Shown here: positions 15,015 through 26,499 of the stretch, one piece after another | Layout of the letters: every line of letters starts with the position of its first letter | Position numbering within the stretch: the stretch's first letter is position 1 | Assembly: GCF_002865645.1 (NCBI RefSeq) | Contig: NW_020194552.1 | Coordinates: 1,116,001-1,180,000 of the forward strand | Direction of reading: 5' to 3' | DNA from: Hyaloscypha bicolor E | Lineage: Eukaryota > Ascomycota > Leotiomycetes > Helotiales > Hyaloscyphaceae | DNA length: 64,000 bases | Notes under the pieces: model-generated | What the model was told of the DNA's origin: nothing | The model's database searches: none | Seen by the model: only the letters and a program-made list of their open reading frames with translations | Position numbers and translations under genes: made by a program

Positions 15015-15294
15015 TATTACAAGTATAAGATCTAGGGCTTAGAAAGTATAATTAAACTATTTCTATTTCAATAATTTAAAACTAAAAAGAAAAAAGAATC
15101 TTAAAGAAGCCTCGGATCTAAATAATTACAAGCTATATACGGGCCTATATACTAGCTTAAGCTCGGGATTACGTGTAATAATTAGGTAACTATAAATGCC
15201 TCGCTTAGATACTAGATATCTCTCTTAGATACCAGATGCCTTTCTAGCTTTAGTCTAATTTCTACTAGTATTATATATTATAATAACTATAATA
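15015..15294 (-). repeat. 5' LTR of element A2 (280 bp)
   Basis: It starts TATTACAAGTATAAG and ends AACTATAATA on the plus strand. It pairs with 9226-9505. The inner flank reads TAATTCAAAGC on the element strand, identical to the sequence just inside the 5' LTR of A3, so this is the primer-binding-site side. Confidence 0.88.
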
Positions 15295-16269
15295 GAAACT
15301 ATCTAGTAACTTATATATTACTATAGGTTTATTAAAATCTCTTTTTATATTAATAAATATATTATAATATTAAATTATTTTATTTCTAGATTAAAATAAG
15401 TTATAATTATACTAGCTATTTAAGAAGACCTCATTATAAATATAATAGTATATATAAATAGAAGTAATATCTTTTCTTAGAAATTTCTATAAATTACTAG
15501 CTTTAAATAATATTAAATAATATATTTATTAGAATTAATTTTATATATAAATATTTATTTTAAAGAAATTAGAAATATACTTACTTTATTACTAGAAATA
15601 ATTCTCTAGTAATTTCGAGTTTTAAAGTTATTAATTTCTAGTTTAATATCCGATTTAAAATATTTTCTAACTAGATACTTCTCTAGATTATTTTATATTT
15701 TTAGAGCCTTTAGAAGATTATTAATATGAATTTTTCTTATTATTATATTACTCGGAACTCTCTATTCTAAATATATTTTTAATTAAATTATTACTATAAT
15801 TATAATATAAATAGTTTTATAATTAAATTCCTTTTTATAATTCTCTAGCTAATTAGGCTAGAAAGACCCTAAAAAAGATTCTAAATAATTAATCTAATTC
15901 AATTTATCTATTATTTATAATAGTATATTTATTATAATAATTATACTACTATTAGCTTTATTTAGATCTTTATTCTAATTTTTTTTTATATAAGTATATT
16001 TAAATTAGTTTATTTCTAGTTTTAATAATTAGCTTTTTTATTTATTTTCTCTTTAGTTTTACTATTTAATCTTTTATTTTAGCTAAGCTATTTTTTTAAA
16101 AAAATTCTCCTATTTCTATTAAGCTATTTACTTATTTTATAAATAAGCTTCCTGTTTTATTTATAGAAGCTATTAATAGACTTTATTACTAGTTCTAAGG
16201 AAATTCTTTCCTGCTTTTATTAGTTTAATATATTTTCCTAATAGTTCTAATATATTCATTCCGAAAATA

Positions 16270-16296
16270 AACGCTGCCAGGGCACAGCGTTTTTTT
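16270..16296. repeat. Hairpin 1 of island: AACGCTG / CAGCGTT with T run
   Basis: A 7-bp perfect stem (16270-16276 with 16285-16291), 8-nt loop, then seven T. It uses the same AACGCTG core as the island ends. Confidence 0.7.
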
Positions 16297-16317
16297 CTGC
16301 CGGTGCACGTAACCAGC

Positions 16318-16575
16318 ATGTGCCACACGCGAATAGCTATATTCCTCACTGGCATAGGCCATTTGGGAATGGCTATATATTCCCCACTGGCATAGGCCAT
16401 TTGGGAATGGCTATATATTCCCCACTGGCATAGCTTATTTGGAGAATGGCCATATTCCTTACTGGCATAGGCCATTTGGGAATGGCTATATTCCCTACTG
16501 GCATATCCCATTTGGGAATGGCCATATATTCCTCACTGGGAGGTGCCATATACGAATAGCCATATTCTTTACTAG
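16318..16575. repeat. Minisatellite, about six units of 36-38 bp
   Basis: The core CACTGGCATAGGCCATTTGG is followed by GAATGGCTATATATTCC and recurs about six times. Middle copies are almost identical; edge copies are degenerate (one has GGAGGTGCCATATACG). Differences include the small TA insertion in TATATATTCC. Open frames across it are by-products of the repeat and do not look like protein. Confidence 0.85.
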
Positions 16576-16744
16576 ATAAAAGAATATATTTAGAAAGGCT
16601 ATATAAAGATTACTAGTAACGAAAGTAAGGAAGCTACTTAATAAGTAATTAATTAATTAGTAAATAATTAATTAAGTATACGGGATTCTTATTAGTTAGC
16701 CCTTCCCTACTGCCCAAATTTTCTGAACGAGGGGTAATTTTCTT

Positions 16745-16774
16745 AAAAACGCTGCCGCAAGCGGCAGCATTTAT
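16745..16774. repeat. Hairpin 2 of island: AACGCTGCCGC-AA-GCGGCAGC
   Basis: The stem is formed by GCTGCCGC and GCGGCAGC around a two-base loop and extends into A/T arms. One CpG in the stem has become CpA (GCGGCAGCATTT), a single deamination-type change compared with hairpin 3. Confidence 0.75.
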
Positions 16775-16817
16775 TTTACCTCGCGAATATTGAAAGTTCG
16801 GTCTTCACAGGGCAAAA

Positions 16818-16845
16818 AAAACGCTGCCGCCAGCGGCAGCGTTTT
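16818..16845. repeat. Hairpin 3 of island: perfect 13-bp stem
   Basis: AAAACGCTGCCGC, loop CA, GCGGCAGCGTTTT: a perfect 13-bp inverted repeat flanked by an A run on the left. It resembles an intrinsic terminator in form, but the setting is eukaryotic nuclear DNA, so that role is not claimed. Confidence 0.8.
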
Positions 16846-18299
16846 CAATAGCGGGGTAAGTAGTAGTTTATTATTATTATTTGAGATAGCTCGCCCGCAA
16901 CGAGGTATTTCCTTGAACGGAGAACGAGGAGCTACTATTAGTACATTATACTATAACTCTACTAATTTTTTCTACAAGACAAATGCTCGTTATTATCGTA
17001 ATAATTAATCAAAGGGGCCTTGCGATCGGGCACACGCTTTACTCGGGCGGTGAGGGATGTATACGCTAGCCGCATCTGGGGCGCAGGTACGGCAGCGTTT
17101 TTTTTTGCGGTGATAATCTTACATTCTATTATATTTCTTTTTATAATATTAAGTCTTTTTAAAAGCTTAGTATTTTTATTTCTATTATTTTTAGGTTCTA
17201 GTATACTTTCTGGCTCTAGAGTATTTTATAGAATTATAAGTTCTATTTCTAGTAAGATTATAGAATTCCTTATTCTCGAGTTATAACTTATTAGTATACT
17301 TATAGGCTTTTTTAATTATTAGTTTATTTATTTATTACTTTCTAGTTTAGACTTATTTTCTATTTATTCTAATAAGCTATTATATTATAATTCCTTATTA
17401 TTAAAGATTAATTTAATATCCTAAATCTTATTTTCTAGAAGTAATTCTATTATATTCTTTATAATCTTTATATTATAATCTTTAATATATTTATAATTCT
17501 TTTTATAAAAAATATTCTTATTAAATAGTCTTATTAAATATAATATTATATATAATAATTATTTTATTAAATATAAAAACCCAGATTTTATAAATATTAG
17601 ATATATCCTAAAACTATATATATAGATTTTATTTTAATTAGGCCTGAGATTAACTATTATTTATATTATATACTCTAGATTATACTAATAGAAATAATTG
17701 TAGAACTATAAATTAAATACTTTATTTAGTATTTTCTAGTTATTTATATATAAGAGGCTTTAATTATATAAATAGATTATAGTTATAAAGCTTTCCGGCT
17801 ATAGCTTTTCAGGTAAATTAGCTATTAAATATATTATAATAGCCTTATTTATAATTTTTCTATTCTATTTATTTAATATTACTATTTGGCTTATATATAT
17901 ATAAAAGAGAAAGCTTGATTTTAATATCTTATTTCTTTATTTAGATCTAATAAGCTAATATTTCTTAAATTAAAATAACTGCTTTTTTCTAATTATTATA
18001 ATAGCTAGTATTATATAATTGGTTTTAGCCAAAGGAATTAGTTTTAGCTAAGGTTCCAAGCTATAATTCAAATCAAGCTCGCTTCTAAAGCTCGGCGTTT
18101 TAATAGTCTTGGCCATACCTACTTATCTACTACTATACCTTACTCCTTCTCTCCTTAGCTTTAGATTCTATAGGATATTAGAATTATAGATCTTTAAATA
18201 TTATTCTATTACTTTATTCCTGCCATTATAATTATACTTAATATAAGTAATTAAAAAATTATTTAAAATCTCTAATTATATTAAATACTAGTAAACTTT

Positions 18300-20516
18300 T
18301 CTTATTTAATAAAAGGTATTTATAAAGCTTTCTATTAAATTTGTTTTTAATTATTAGAATTTAGCTTAAATTATTATAGCTATTTAAGTAATTAAATAAG
18401 TTTTATAAGATTCTTTAAAATAGTTAAATAGACTTTCTTTTAATTAGTTTATATAAGATTATTTATTTAATATATATCTAAATATAAAATTCAGATATAA
18501 TTCTTATTAGTTTATTAATTTTTATATTATATATATAATTAATAAGCTTTTATAAAGCTTTATAGGCTAAATACTTTATTCTTATATATTATTTTTCTTT
18601 TAAATTATTTCTTGGCTTGAGATATTTTCTTAATTTCTTATATTAAACTTTAATTAAATATTTAAATATTAGAAATATAAATATATTACTAATACTAATA
18701 GAAATTTCGAATAAAATATTAGAATAAATAAAGAATAACTTATATTTAAAAAAAAACTAAATTAAACCTATACTTTAATTATATTAATATTATATTCTTT
18801 TTATAATTTTCTAGTCTAATTATAAAATTATATCTATAATACTAAGCTTTTTTTTTATTAGATAAGCTTTAGAAATAATATTTATATAAAATTCTTTAAT
18901 AATTATAATATTATAAAGAATTAGATTTTTAATATATAGTTCTATAAGTCTATTAATTATATTTTTAATTATATAAATACTATATCTAGTAATTAGAAAA
19001 CTAGTTAATTCTGCTTTTATATAATTATTAATTTTCGCTTTAATAAAAGTACTAGAATTAATTAGATTCTTACTATTAACTAGATATATAATACTATAAT
19101 TATTTATTAAGATATTTTAAAAAAGTAAATATCTTAAGAAATCGAGTATTATATAAATTTCCTAATCTGGGTTCTGGATTATAAATATAGGATTTACTAG
19201 AATAGTATTAAAGTTTCTAGAAAATTGGGTTCTAAATACTTTAGGCTTCTTTTTAAAACTAGTACCGGATATTAGTTTTTCTATAGCTTATTTATTAGTA
19301 ATTTTTATATTATATTTTTTTTCTAGCTAAGGTTTTAGATTCTTTTAATATTTAATTAAGAGCCTTTCTCGGATTTTTCTAATCTATTCTTTATTAGGCT
19401 TAAATTTTATCTAAGTCTTATTTAATCTAGTAATTATAATTTCTATAATAATATAGCTAAATAAGTTTTATTTATATTTAAAGATCTTGGAACTCTTATA
19501 AAAATACTTATAATACTTATATTTATCCGAATCGGGTTTATTATCTAATTCTTTATTAATTCGATTCCCGAATATAATGAAAATTATAGGAATTTCTAAA
19601 TATTTAATATTCTAATTTTCTAAAATAATTCAATTAAATAACTGGCTATACTATTCGAGTATAAGAATTAAAAGCCCTAGTTCGTCTTTACTATATAGAT
19701 TACTAAGCTATTCTATTATCCAGATTAGTATAAGTTTCTACTAGAAGGCTATTAAAAACTCAATTATTACTAGAATACTTTTAATCTCAATAATTTTAAA
19801 AGCTCTAATATAATTAAATATCTTTTTCTAATTAGTAAACTAGTATTTTAGGCTCACTTTTTCTTTATTTACTTATAATAGAACCGAGCTATATATTCTC
19901 TAAATAGTAGTAATTTATACTATATTTATAAAACTATATTTTATTAATAAAGCCTTAAGAACTTTATAAATAAAGCTTTATTTACTTTTTTTAAGTTCTA
20001 AAATAAAGTTTATAAAGATCTCTATATTAACTATTTAATAAAGCTATTACCTAATTATATAATAATATATTAGCTTATTTATCTAGTCTAGTTTCTTAAT
20101 CTTATAGTTTTATAAGAATACTAAATAATAATCTCTAATATTCCCGAATATTATAGACTATAAAAATATTAGTTTTAATTCTTTTTTAATTATAGGTTAA
20201 ATATTCTTATTCTAATTCTCTGCTTTAATTTAGTATCTAATATAGTAATTCTTTATTTCCTTTAGTATAAGCTTATTAATTATAGAAAGAGGCCTAAAAA
20301 AAGCTATTATATTTGTTTTAATTACTTTATTATTAAAAGAATTAATCTTATTTCAAATATTCTTATTATTAGCTATTTTATAGAAAATATTAAACTAGTT
20401 TATTTAGGAACTATAGTTCTTTAGAATAATAATCTTTACTATAGTTTCTATTATAATTATAATTAAGCTTTTAGAAATTATAGAAACTATAGAAATAATT
20501 TCTATTAATTAGTTAA
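18300..20516 (-). pseudogene. Copia gag, protease and GAG-pre-integrase relic of element D
   Basis: Reading minus from 20516 leftward with RIP stops ignored gives a gag-like region with a zinc-knuckle pattern (CX2CX4HX4C with Cys/His converted to Tyr, about 19540-19480). A retroviral-type protease stretch follows (about 19110-19030, matching the copia ...HLVN.KNL....TF.KA pattern). The GAG-pre-integrase signature ...HLG..ALQKL follows (about 18600). Element E interrupts it at 20517; the remaining 5' part should be the short stretch 40963-41082 next to the right D LTR. Confidence 0.68.
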
Positions 20517-20814
20517 TATAATATATATAGGATTATATATAACTTAAGGGCATATAATAAACCTCGGATATTACAGGTATTAATTAGGGAAATTAATAGC
20601 CCTTTAATATTATAACTAACTACTATCTATATTATATATATTAGACTTATAAATTACTAATTATATATATATTATTAGGGCCTTCTATTTAGAGAAGGCT
20701 TCTCTAAACCTTATAAGAGAAATAAAGATTAGTTCTATATTAAATTTAATACTATAGTTTTATAACTTATTAATTTATTTTATTATTTTATTACTTATTA
20801 ATAAATATCTTATA
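20517..20814 (+). repeat. 5' LTR of element E (298 bp)
   Basis: It starts TATAATATATATAGG and ends AAATATCTTATA and aligns with 40690-40962. It is 25 bp longer, mainly because of a CTATATTAAATTTAATACT stretch missing from the right copy. Confidence 0.88.
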
Positions 20815-22699
20815 AGCTAATCTTTTTACTTTTAAAGAAAGTAGTTTAATAAGTAATTATATCTCGGAATCTGCAAAATATATAACTTCTTATTAAAGCT
20901 ATTTCTATAAAGAAAGTTAACTAGATTAATCCTAATACGAGTAATAGTAAAAACTTATCTAATACTTTTAATAGGGCCTTTTAGGAGCTTCCGAGAGCTA
21001 GTAATAATAACGGAAATAATTCCGGTAATAATTAAAATACTGAGATTAATATTCGAGTTACTATTACTTAAGCTATAGAATAGGGCTTATATATTAAAGT
21101 CAAAGTACTCTAATAAAAGCAAGAATTAGTAAATATAATTAACTAATATATCCTATAATTAGAATAATACAAGAGTACTTTTAGGAATATCTTGCGATTT
21201 ATTATATCTTATAAAAACTCTATTTATAAGTTTACTTTATTTTTTTTAGTAATTCTTATTAGAGAACTTCCTGAAATAGAAATAGAATTTATTTCTTTTC
21301 CTAATATAATAAGCTTTAAAAGTAATCTTAATACTATTTATTAGAAGCTATTATATAATATTCTAAAGATATATTTAAACTAAAAAAAGCTTCTTAAGAT
21401 CCGGATACCTGACTTATATTATAGAAAATCTCTTAAGAAATAAAGAATATTTGTATTTTCCTAGAAAGTAGTCTTTAGAATCTAATTTTGAACTTATAAT
21501 AAATACTTTTCTAAAATTAACTCTATTATAAATACTCTTAGAAATAAATCTTATAATACTTGAAAGGCTATAATAAAATAAAGCCTACTATTATATAAGA
21601 TCTATTAGAAGTAATTTAAGGCCTATTTGGCTAATATACTTTAAATACCTCAAATCTATTAATAAGATACCTTTAAGGAACTCTAAGATCTTTATTAGAA
21701 AAATAGTAAAATAGTTATTAAGCTATATATTTGAATAATTAGTCTCAAAATTAACTAGAACCTATATTCTAAAAGAGACCGGATCTGGATTCTTAATACT
21801 ATTTTATCTAATTATAAGACTTATTAAATATTTATATCTATTTTCTTAGGAAATAAGATAATATTTATTTCCGAATAGCTTAAGAAAGCTTAGAAAGCAG
21901 AATATATTACTTATCCTAAATTAAGAAAAGCAAAGATAGGGAAGTTTAATAAGAATAACTTTATTTCTAAAAACTCTAACTTAGTAAATTCTGATTTATA
22001 AGGCTATTAAAAAAGGAAAAAGAAGTTCCGAAAATTATATAAGAAATTATTAGGTAATACTTTAGTCTTTTCTAGGCCTTATTAAAGTACTAGTTCTATT
22101 TTAGATATAGTTTATTAAACTTATAAATAGAAAGAATACTTCTTAGGAAATATAAAATATTTTAAGTATACTAAATAGGCTTAGTAGAACCCTAATAAGG
22201 CCAAAACTATTAAAGAATTAAGGTACTTATAAAAGTAGGTTTATACTATTATTATAAAAAAGTACTCTAGAGAAAACTCTTCTAAAAAATAAAGAAAAGA
22301 AAAGGCTAAATCTTAAATATTAATAATTTTAGTTATAATAAAAAAGATATATTACTTTATATAACTATTTAAGTAAGATTAATATAGCTAGAAATAAGTA
22401 TCTTAGAAATATATAGCAGATTTAGTAATACTAAATTAGATTATAACTTCTTTAATAATAATTAGGCTTAAAATAGGGGCTTTATTATTTTAGCTAAATA
22501 TAATTAAGAATTTATAATCTTTTATAAGAATAGATTTAAGGCCTATTAAGCCTATAATCTTAAGATATTTATTATAGATAATTATAGTAAGATATATTCT
22601 TTTAAGTTCTAGTTCTATAAATATAAGAATATTAGCTCTTATAACCTTATCTTTAATATAGAATTTTATAAAGTAATTCTTATATAATATATAAACTAT

Positions 22700-25563
22700 A
22701 TTAAGAAATAATAAATATATATATTTATATAGCCTAATAATATTAAGATTCTAATACTAAAAGAATTAGATAAGGAGCTTAACTAGTATCCTAAGCTAGT
22801 ATCTCAAGTCTTATTCTTAACTAAAAACAAATATAACTATTTTAGATAATATGCTTTATATATTTATAATAATTACTAGATCTCTGCTTTATTATATGAT
22901 TCTAGTAATACTAAATAGGAGTTTTTAATATAGTAAATTAATACTTTCCGGAAAGAGGCCTTAGAGGATTTATCTATTTCCGGAATAATAAATACGAAAA
23001 TTTCTCAGAGGTTTTTAATTCTAATAAAGCTTTAGAACTTCCTAATTTTAGTAGTATTAAATACTCTATTAATATAGATAATATAGTCCTATATAGGCCT
23101 TTATATAATTTATTAGAGACCTAACTAGAAGTATTATATTTATATTTATAGGATATACTTTATAAATATTAGATATAACCTAATAAAAGCCTAATAAAAG
23201 TACTTATTCTTTTTATTTCTAAGAAGAATAAAGGACTATACCTTTATATTAATTATTATAGATTTAATTAAGTTATAATTAAGAATTAGTATTTGCTTTT
23301 TCTTATTAATAAGACTCTTAACCGGCTTTAAAAAACCAAGATCTTTATAAAGTTAGATCCTAAAAATATATATTATTAGATAAGAATTCATAAAGAATAT
23401 AAATAAAAAACGGCTTTTAGGACCTATTATAGCTATTTTAAATATTTTATAATGCCTTTTAAACTAGCTAATATACTAGCTATATTTTGAATATATATTA
23501 ATATTATATTTATAAGGCTTCTAAATTATTTTATAATAGTTTATTTAAATAATATTTTTATTTATTTCTAAAATAAAAATAAATACTATAATTATATTTA
23601 TTAGATACTTATTAGACTATATAAAAATAACCTATTTTATAAACTTAGTAAATACAAGTTTAATATTAAGGAAATCGAATTCTTGAGATTCTTTATTAGA
23701 ATAGAAGATATTTATATAAATCCTAAATAGGTTTATAATATTATTAAATAGCTAAAACCAGAATTATTTTATAATATTTAAATATTTCTTAGATTTACTA
23801 ATTTCTATTATAGATTTATCTATTATTACTTTTAGGTAATTATAGTCTTAATAAATCTTTTAAAAGAAATAAAAAAGAGCCGGAAATCCGATTTCTTTAT
23901 ATAAATAAATAAAGTAGCTAAAAGCTTTAAGACTTTAAAAAAAGCTTTTACTATAATATCTATTCTAGTTTATTTTAATTCTTCTAAAAAGATTTATATT
24001 AAAACTAATATATTAAAATTCGTAATTATTAGTACTATTTTATAATAAGTTAATTCTAGTAATAGCCTAAAAAAATACTAATATCTAGTAATATTCTAGT
24101 TCCGGAAACTTTCTAGAATCAAATATAATTATAGTACTTATAATAGAAAGCTACTTGTAATTATTAAAGCCTTTAAGTATTAGTACTATTACTTTAAAGA
24201 ATTCAGGTTTATAATTAAGATTATTATAGACTATAATAATCTCTAATACTTTAAAGAAATAAAGTATCTAAAGAACTATTAAATATATTAGATAATATAT
24301 CTTATAATATATAATTTTAATATTATTTATTATAGAAGTATCTTAAATCTAGTAAATAGACCTAGTAAAAGGCCTAATTATAAAAAAGGTTCTATTAATA
24401 TAACTTGGCTTCTAATTTTTTAGAATAAGCTAAAAGAAGCTTTTATAATTATAATTTAGAGGTTCTTATAAATATCTAAAAAGTTTCCTCTTTAAAATAA
24501 GTATTATTTAATATTTACTATATTTATAATAGTTAAGAAAAAATATTTACTATAAAACAAGTAAATAAATTATCTTATAAATTCCTTAATTATAGAATTA
24601 GTTAAGAAATAAGATATAAAGAAATGCCTTAAAAGCTCTATTATTATAGCTAAGGTAATAGGGATATCTATAATTATATTATTTAATAGAACTAAAGATT
24701 TTTCGGTTTCTCGAGTTTTTAAATTAGATAGTTATAAATACCTAATTCCCCATATATAGATATATATAGCTACTAAAAGAATTATAGTATTAGTCTCTCT
24801 ATCTGAATTTCTTCTAGATATTATTTAGGTAGCTTAAAGAAATAATTCTTAATATTAGAATATCTTAAAATAGAGGCTTAGTAAGAGAGATATTAAGGAA
24901 AAAGAAATCTAGAAAAATAATTTGGGCCTATTTAGGTACTATTCAAGAATTATTATATCTAATAATCCTGTCTTATATTAAGAAGTTATAAAGCTTTATT
25001 ATAATAACCTAATAGCCAGATACTATAAAATAAAGAAAACTCTCGAGCTCCTTAGAAGATTCTTATTATGAGACCGGGTCTCTAGGCTTAGAAAGCAAGA
25101 TAAAGTAGCTTTATTCCGAGAATTCTAAACTAAGAAAAGAAGCTTATAAGTATAGGAGCTTGGTATTCTAAATACTAGTCCTAGCCATATGCGTTATCGC
25201 GATCACGTGATGCTAAATTTACTAGTAAAGAGGCAGAGTATAATAATCCTAGTATTAGGAGAATATAGAAAGAGATATTTGTAAGTATTATTAAGAATAT
25301 AATATTTACTAGAGAATTAAGGCTAAGAAATATTTATTATATAATTTGCTTAGTAATTTATTATAGCCTAAAAGACTCTGGAATAAGATTTCTATAAATT
25401 TTATTATAGGTTTATTACTATATAAGAACCCGATAGAAAATCCCGGTTTTAATATAATTATTAACTAGTACTCTAAAATAGTAAGATATATTATATATTA
25501 TAAGATAATTAATTCTCTAGAGCTTACTAAAATTATATAGAAATATATTTTCTTAATTTTTAG
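22700..25563 (+). pseudogene. Gypsy RT, RNase H and integrase N-terminal relic of element E
   Basis: The plus strand reads as a textbook gypsy RT. It includes the block equivalent to NRYPLPLI (about 23290), FTKLDLKNAYYRIRI (23340-23385), a YLNNILIYF stretch in place of the catalytic YxDD (about 23545-23570), and FLRFTNFYYRFI (23790-23820). RNase H follows, then an integrase zinc-binding relic with IKKTLELL (about 25030), then the integrase core up to 25563, where B is inserted. RIP stops break every frame. Confidence 0.82.
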
Positions 25564-25901
25564 TATTAGTTTACTAGGAATATATAGTACTATTATATAG
25601 GTATAGAAATACTATTTATATAAGGTTAGTAAAGTTATTATTTAGAAGTAGGAATTATAATATTATAATATTAATATATAATTCCTAAATCTACTAAGCC
25701 TAAAGGAGTCTAGTCTACTAGTCGAATTACTAATAGAATATAAGGTTATATAACTATATCCCGTATCTTATATTCTATTACCTATATTCTATTACCTATT
25801 ATTTATATTCCGTATCCCGTATCTTATATTCTATTACCTATATTCTATTACCTATTATTTATATTTCGTATCCCGTATCCCGTAACTATATATATGACTT
25901 C
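25564..25901 (-). repeat. 3' LTR of element B, main part (interrupted by A3)
   Basis: It aligns with 37780-38083. The last 22 bp of this LTR (32036-32057) lie beyond A3, so the full LTR is about 360 bp against 304 bp for its partner. The extra length is a duplicated block of about 56 bp built on TATATTCTATTACC and CCGTATCCCGTAT motifs (about 25770-25880). Confidence 0.85.
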
Positions 25902-26161
25902 TATTATGGTTATTATAATATATAGTACTAGTAGGGGTTAGACTAGAGCTAGAAAGGCATCTGGTATCTGAGTAAGATATCTATAGTTACCTGATTATTA
26001 TATATAACCCCGAGCTTAAGCTAGTATATAGGCCTATATATAGCTTGCGATTATTTAGATCTGAAGCTCCTTCGGGATCCTTTTCTTTCTTTAGCTTTAA
26101 ATTATTAAAATAGAGATAGTCTAACTATATCTTCTAGGCCCTAGATCTTATACTTATAATA
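25902..26161 (+). repeat. 5' LTR of element A3 (260 bp)
   Basis: It starts TATTATGG and ends CTTATAATA. It is followed by TAATTCAAAGC, the presumed primer-binding site. It pairs with 31771-32030. Confidence 0.9.
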
Positions 26162-26499
26162 TAATTCAAAGCTTATCTATTTCTTAATCCTATAAAGGAT
26201 TTAAATAATATCTATCTAATTAGTTTTTAATAAATATAGATATAATATACTATAGCTACTTCCGAACCAGTTAACTAATATTAGAATAAAAAAAAGCCCT
26301 AGAATAACTAGGCAAAAAAGCCCTAGACTGGCCAGGTAAGCAGATAGGCTAGTAACCTTACTACTAAATAAAGATCTATAAGAAAGCAAGTCCCGGAATA
26401 ACTAGGCAAGTTAGAAGAAGCTATAGTATAAAATACTACTAGTATATTACTAGAAGATAAACCAGAGCTTTTTATTAAGTCTCCTGAGAAGTCCGAGTA

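Larger units (their letters stand above)
9226..15294 (-). mobile_element. Ty3/gypsy element A2, full-length, RIP-degraded
   Basis: A complete 6069-bp copy of family A on the minus strand, with 280-bp LTRs at both ends. Its internal sequence is the reverse complement of A1/A3 apart from RIP-type transitions. A protease relic (about 13450-13390, LINT-type in place of a catalytic DTG) precedes RT, RNase H and integrase toward the left. The TSD is AAAAC (9221-9225) against GAAAC (15295-15299), differing by one G-to-A, which fits RIP after insertion. It splits the RT of copia element D. Confidence 0.9.
16261..17110. mobile_element. GC-rich un-RIPed island with terminal inverted repeats (possible novel small transposable element)
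   Basis: About 850 bp inside RIPed element D, far richer in G+C than its surroundings and full of CA, TG and CG dinucleotides, so RIP has not touched it. The left end reads CCGAAAATAAACGCTGCC (16261-16278). The reverse complement of the right end (17091-17110) reads CCGCAAAAAAAAACGCTGCC, so the two ends form an inverted repeat that varies only in A-tract length. I see no convincing TSD (flanks end ...TTCATT and start TGATAA) and no credible long ORF. It holds a minisatellite and internal hairpins with the same AACGCTGCC core. It could be a MITE-like element or captured unique DNA; I do not recognise it. Confidence 0.55.
15295..18300 (-). pseudogene. Copia integrase and RT N-terminal relic of element D, interrupted by island
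   Basis: From about 18300 leftward the minus strand reads as copia integrase core, including an NLPEKL.PE...YLYNRSP..-like stretch near 17850-17750. It then runs into the integrase tail near 17550-17350. At 15920-15295 it reads as the N-terminal copia RT block, ending in a reading equivalent to family LE..QFDI..AYLN, where A2 interrupts it. The un-RIPed island 16261-17110 lies in the integrase-RT linker. The ATGGCC at 18115 falls inside this relic and is not a gene start. Confidence 0.68.

Noticed and set aside
16173..16511. 112-codon minus-strand open frame over the minisatellite
   Set aside because: The protein is only the translated repeat (SHSQMAYAS units); frame openness follows from the repeat unit, and it runs into RIPed DNA.
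16745..16845. Hairpins as bacterial intrinsic terminators from contamination
   Set aside because: The flanks are continuous with RIPed element D on both sides and no bacterial gene is present; kept as hairpins only. Contamination at the assembly level cannot be excluded without reads.
16790..17286. Two short plus-strand open frames in and after the island
   Set aside because: One spans the hairpin and the other runs from GC-rich island into AT-only RIPed sequence; no domain, composition changes mid-frame.
18029..18115. ATGGCCAAGACT on the minus strand as a gene start
   Set aside because: It lies in the copia integrase reading of element D and meets a RIP stop after 22 codons.
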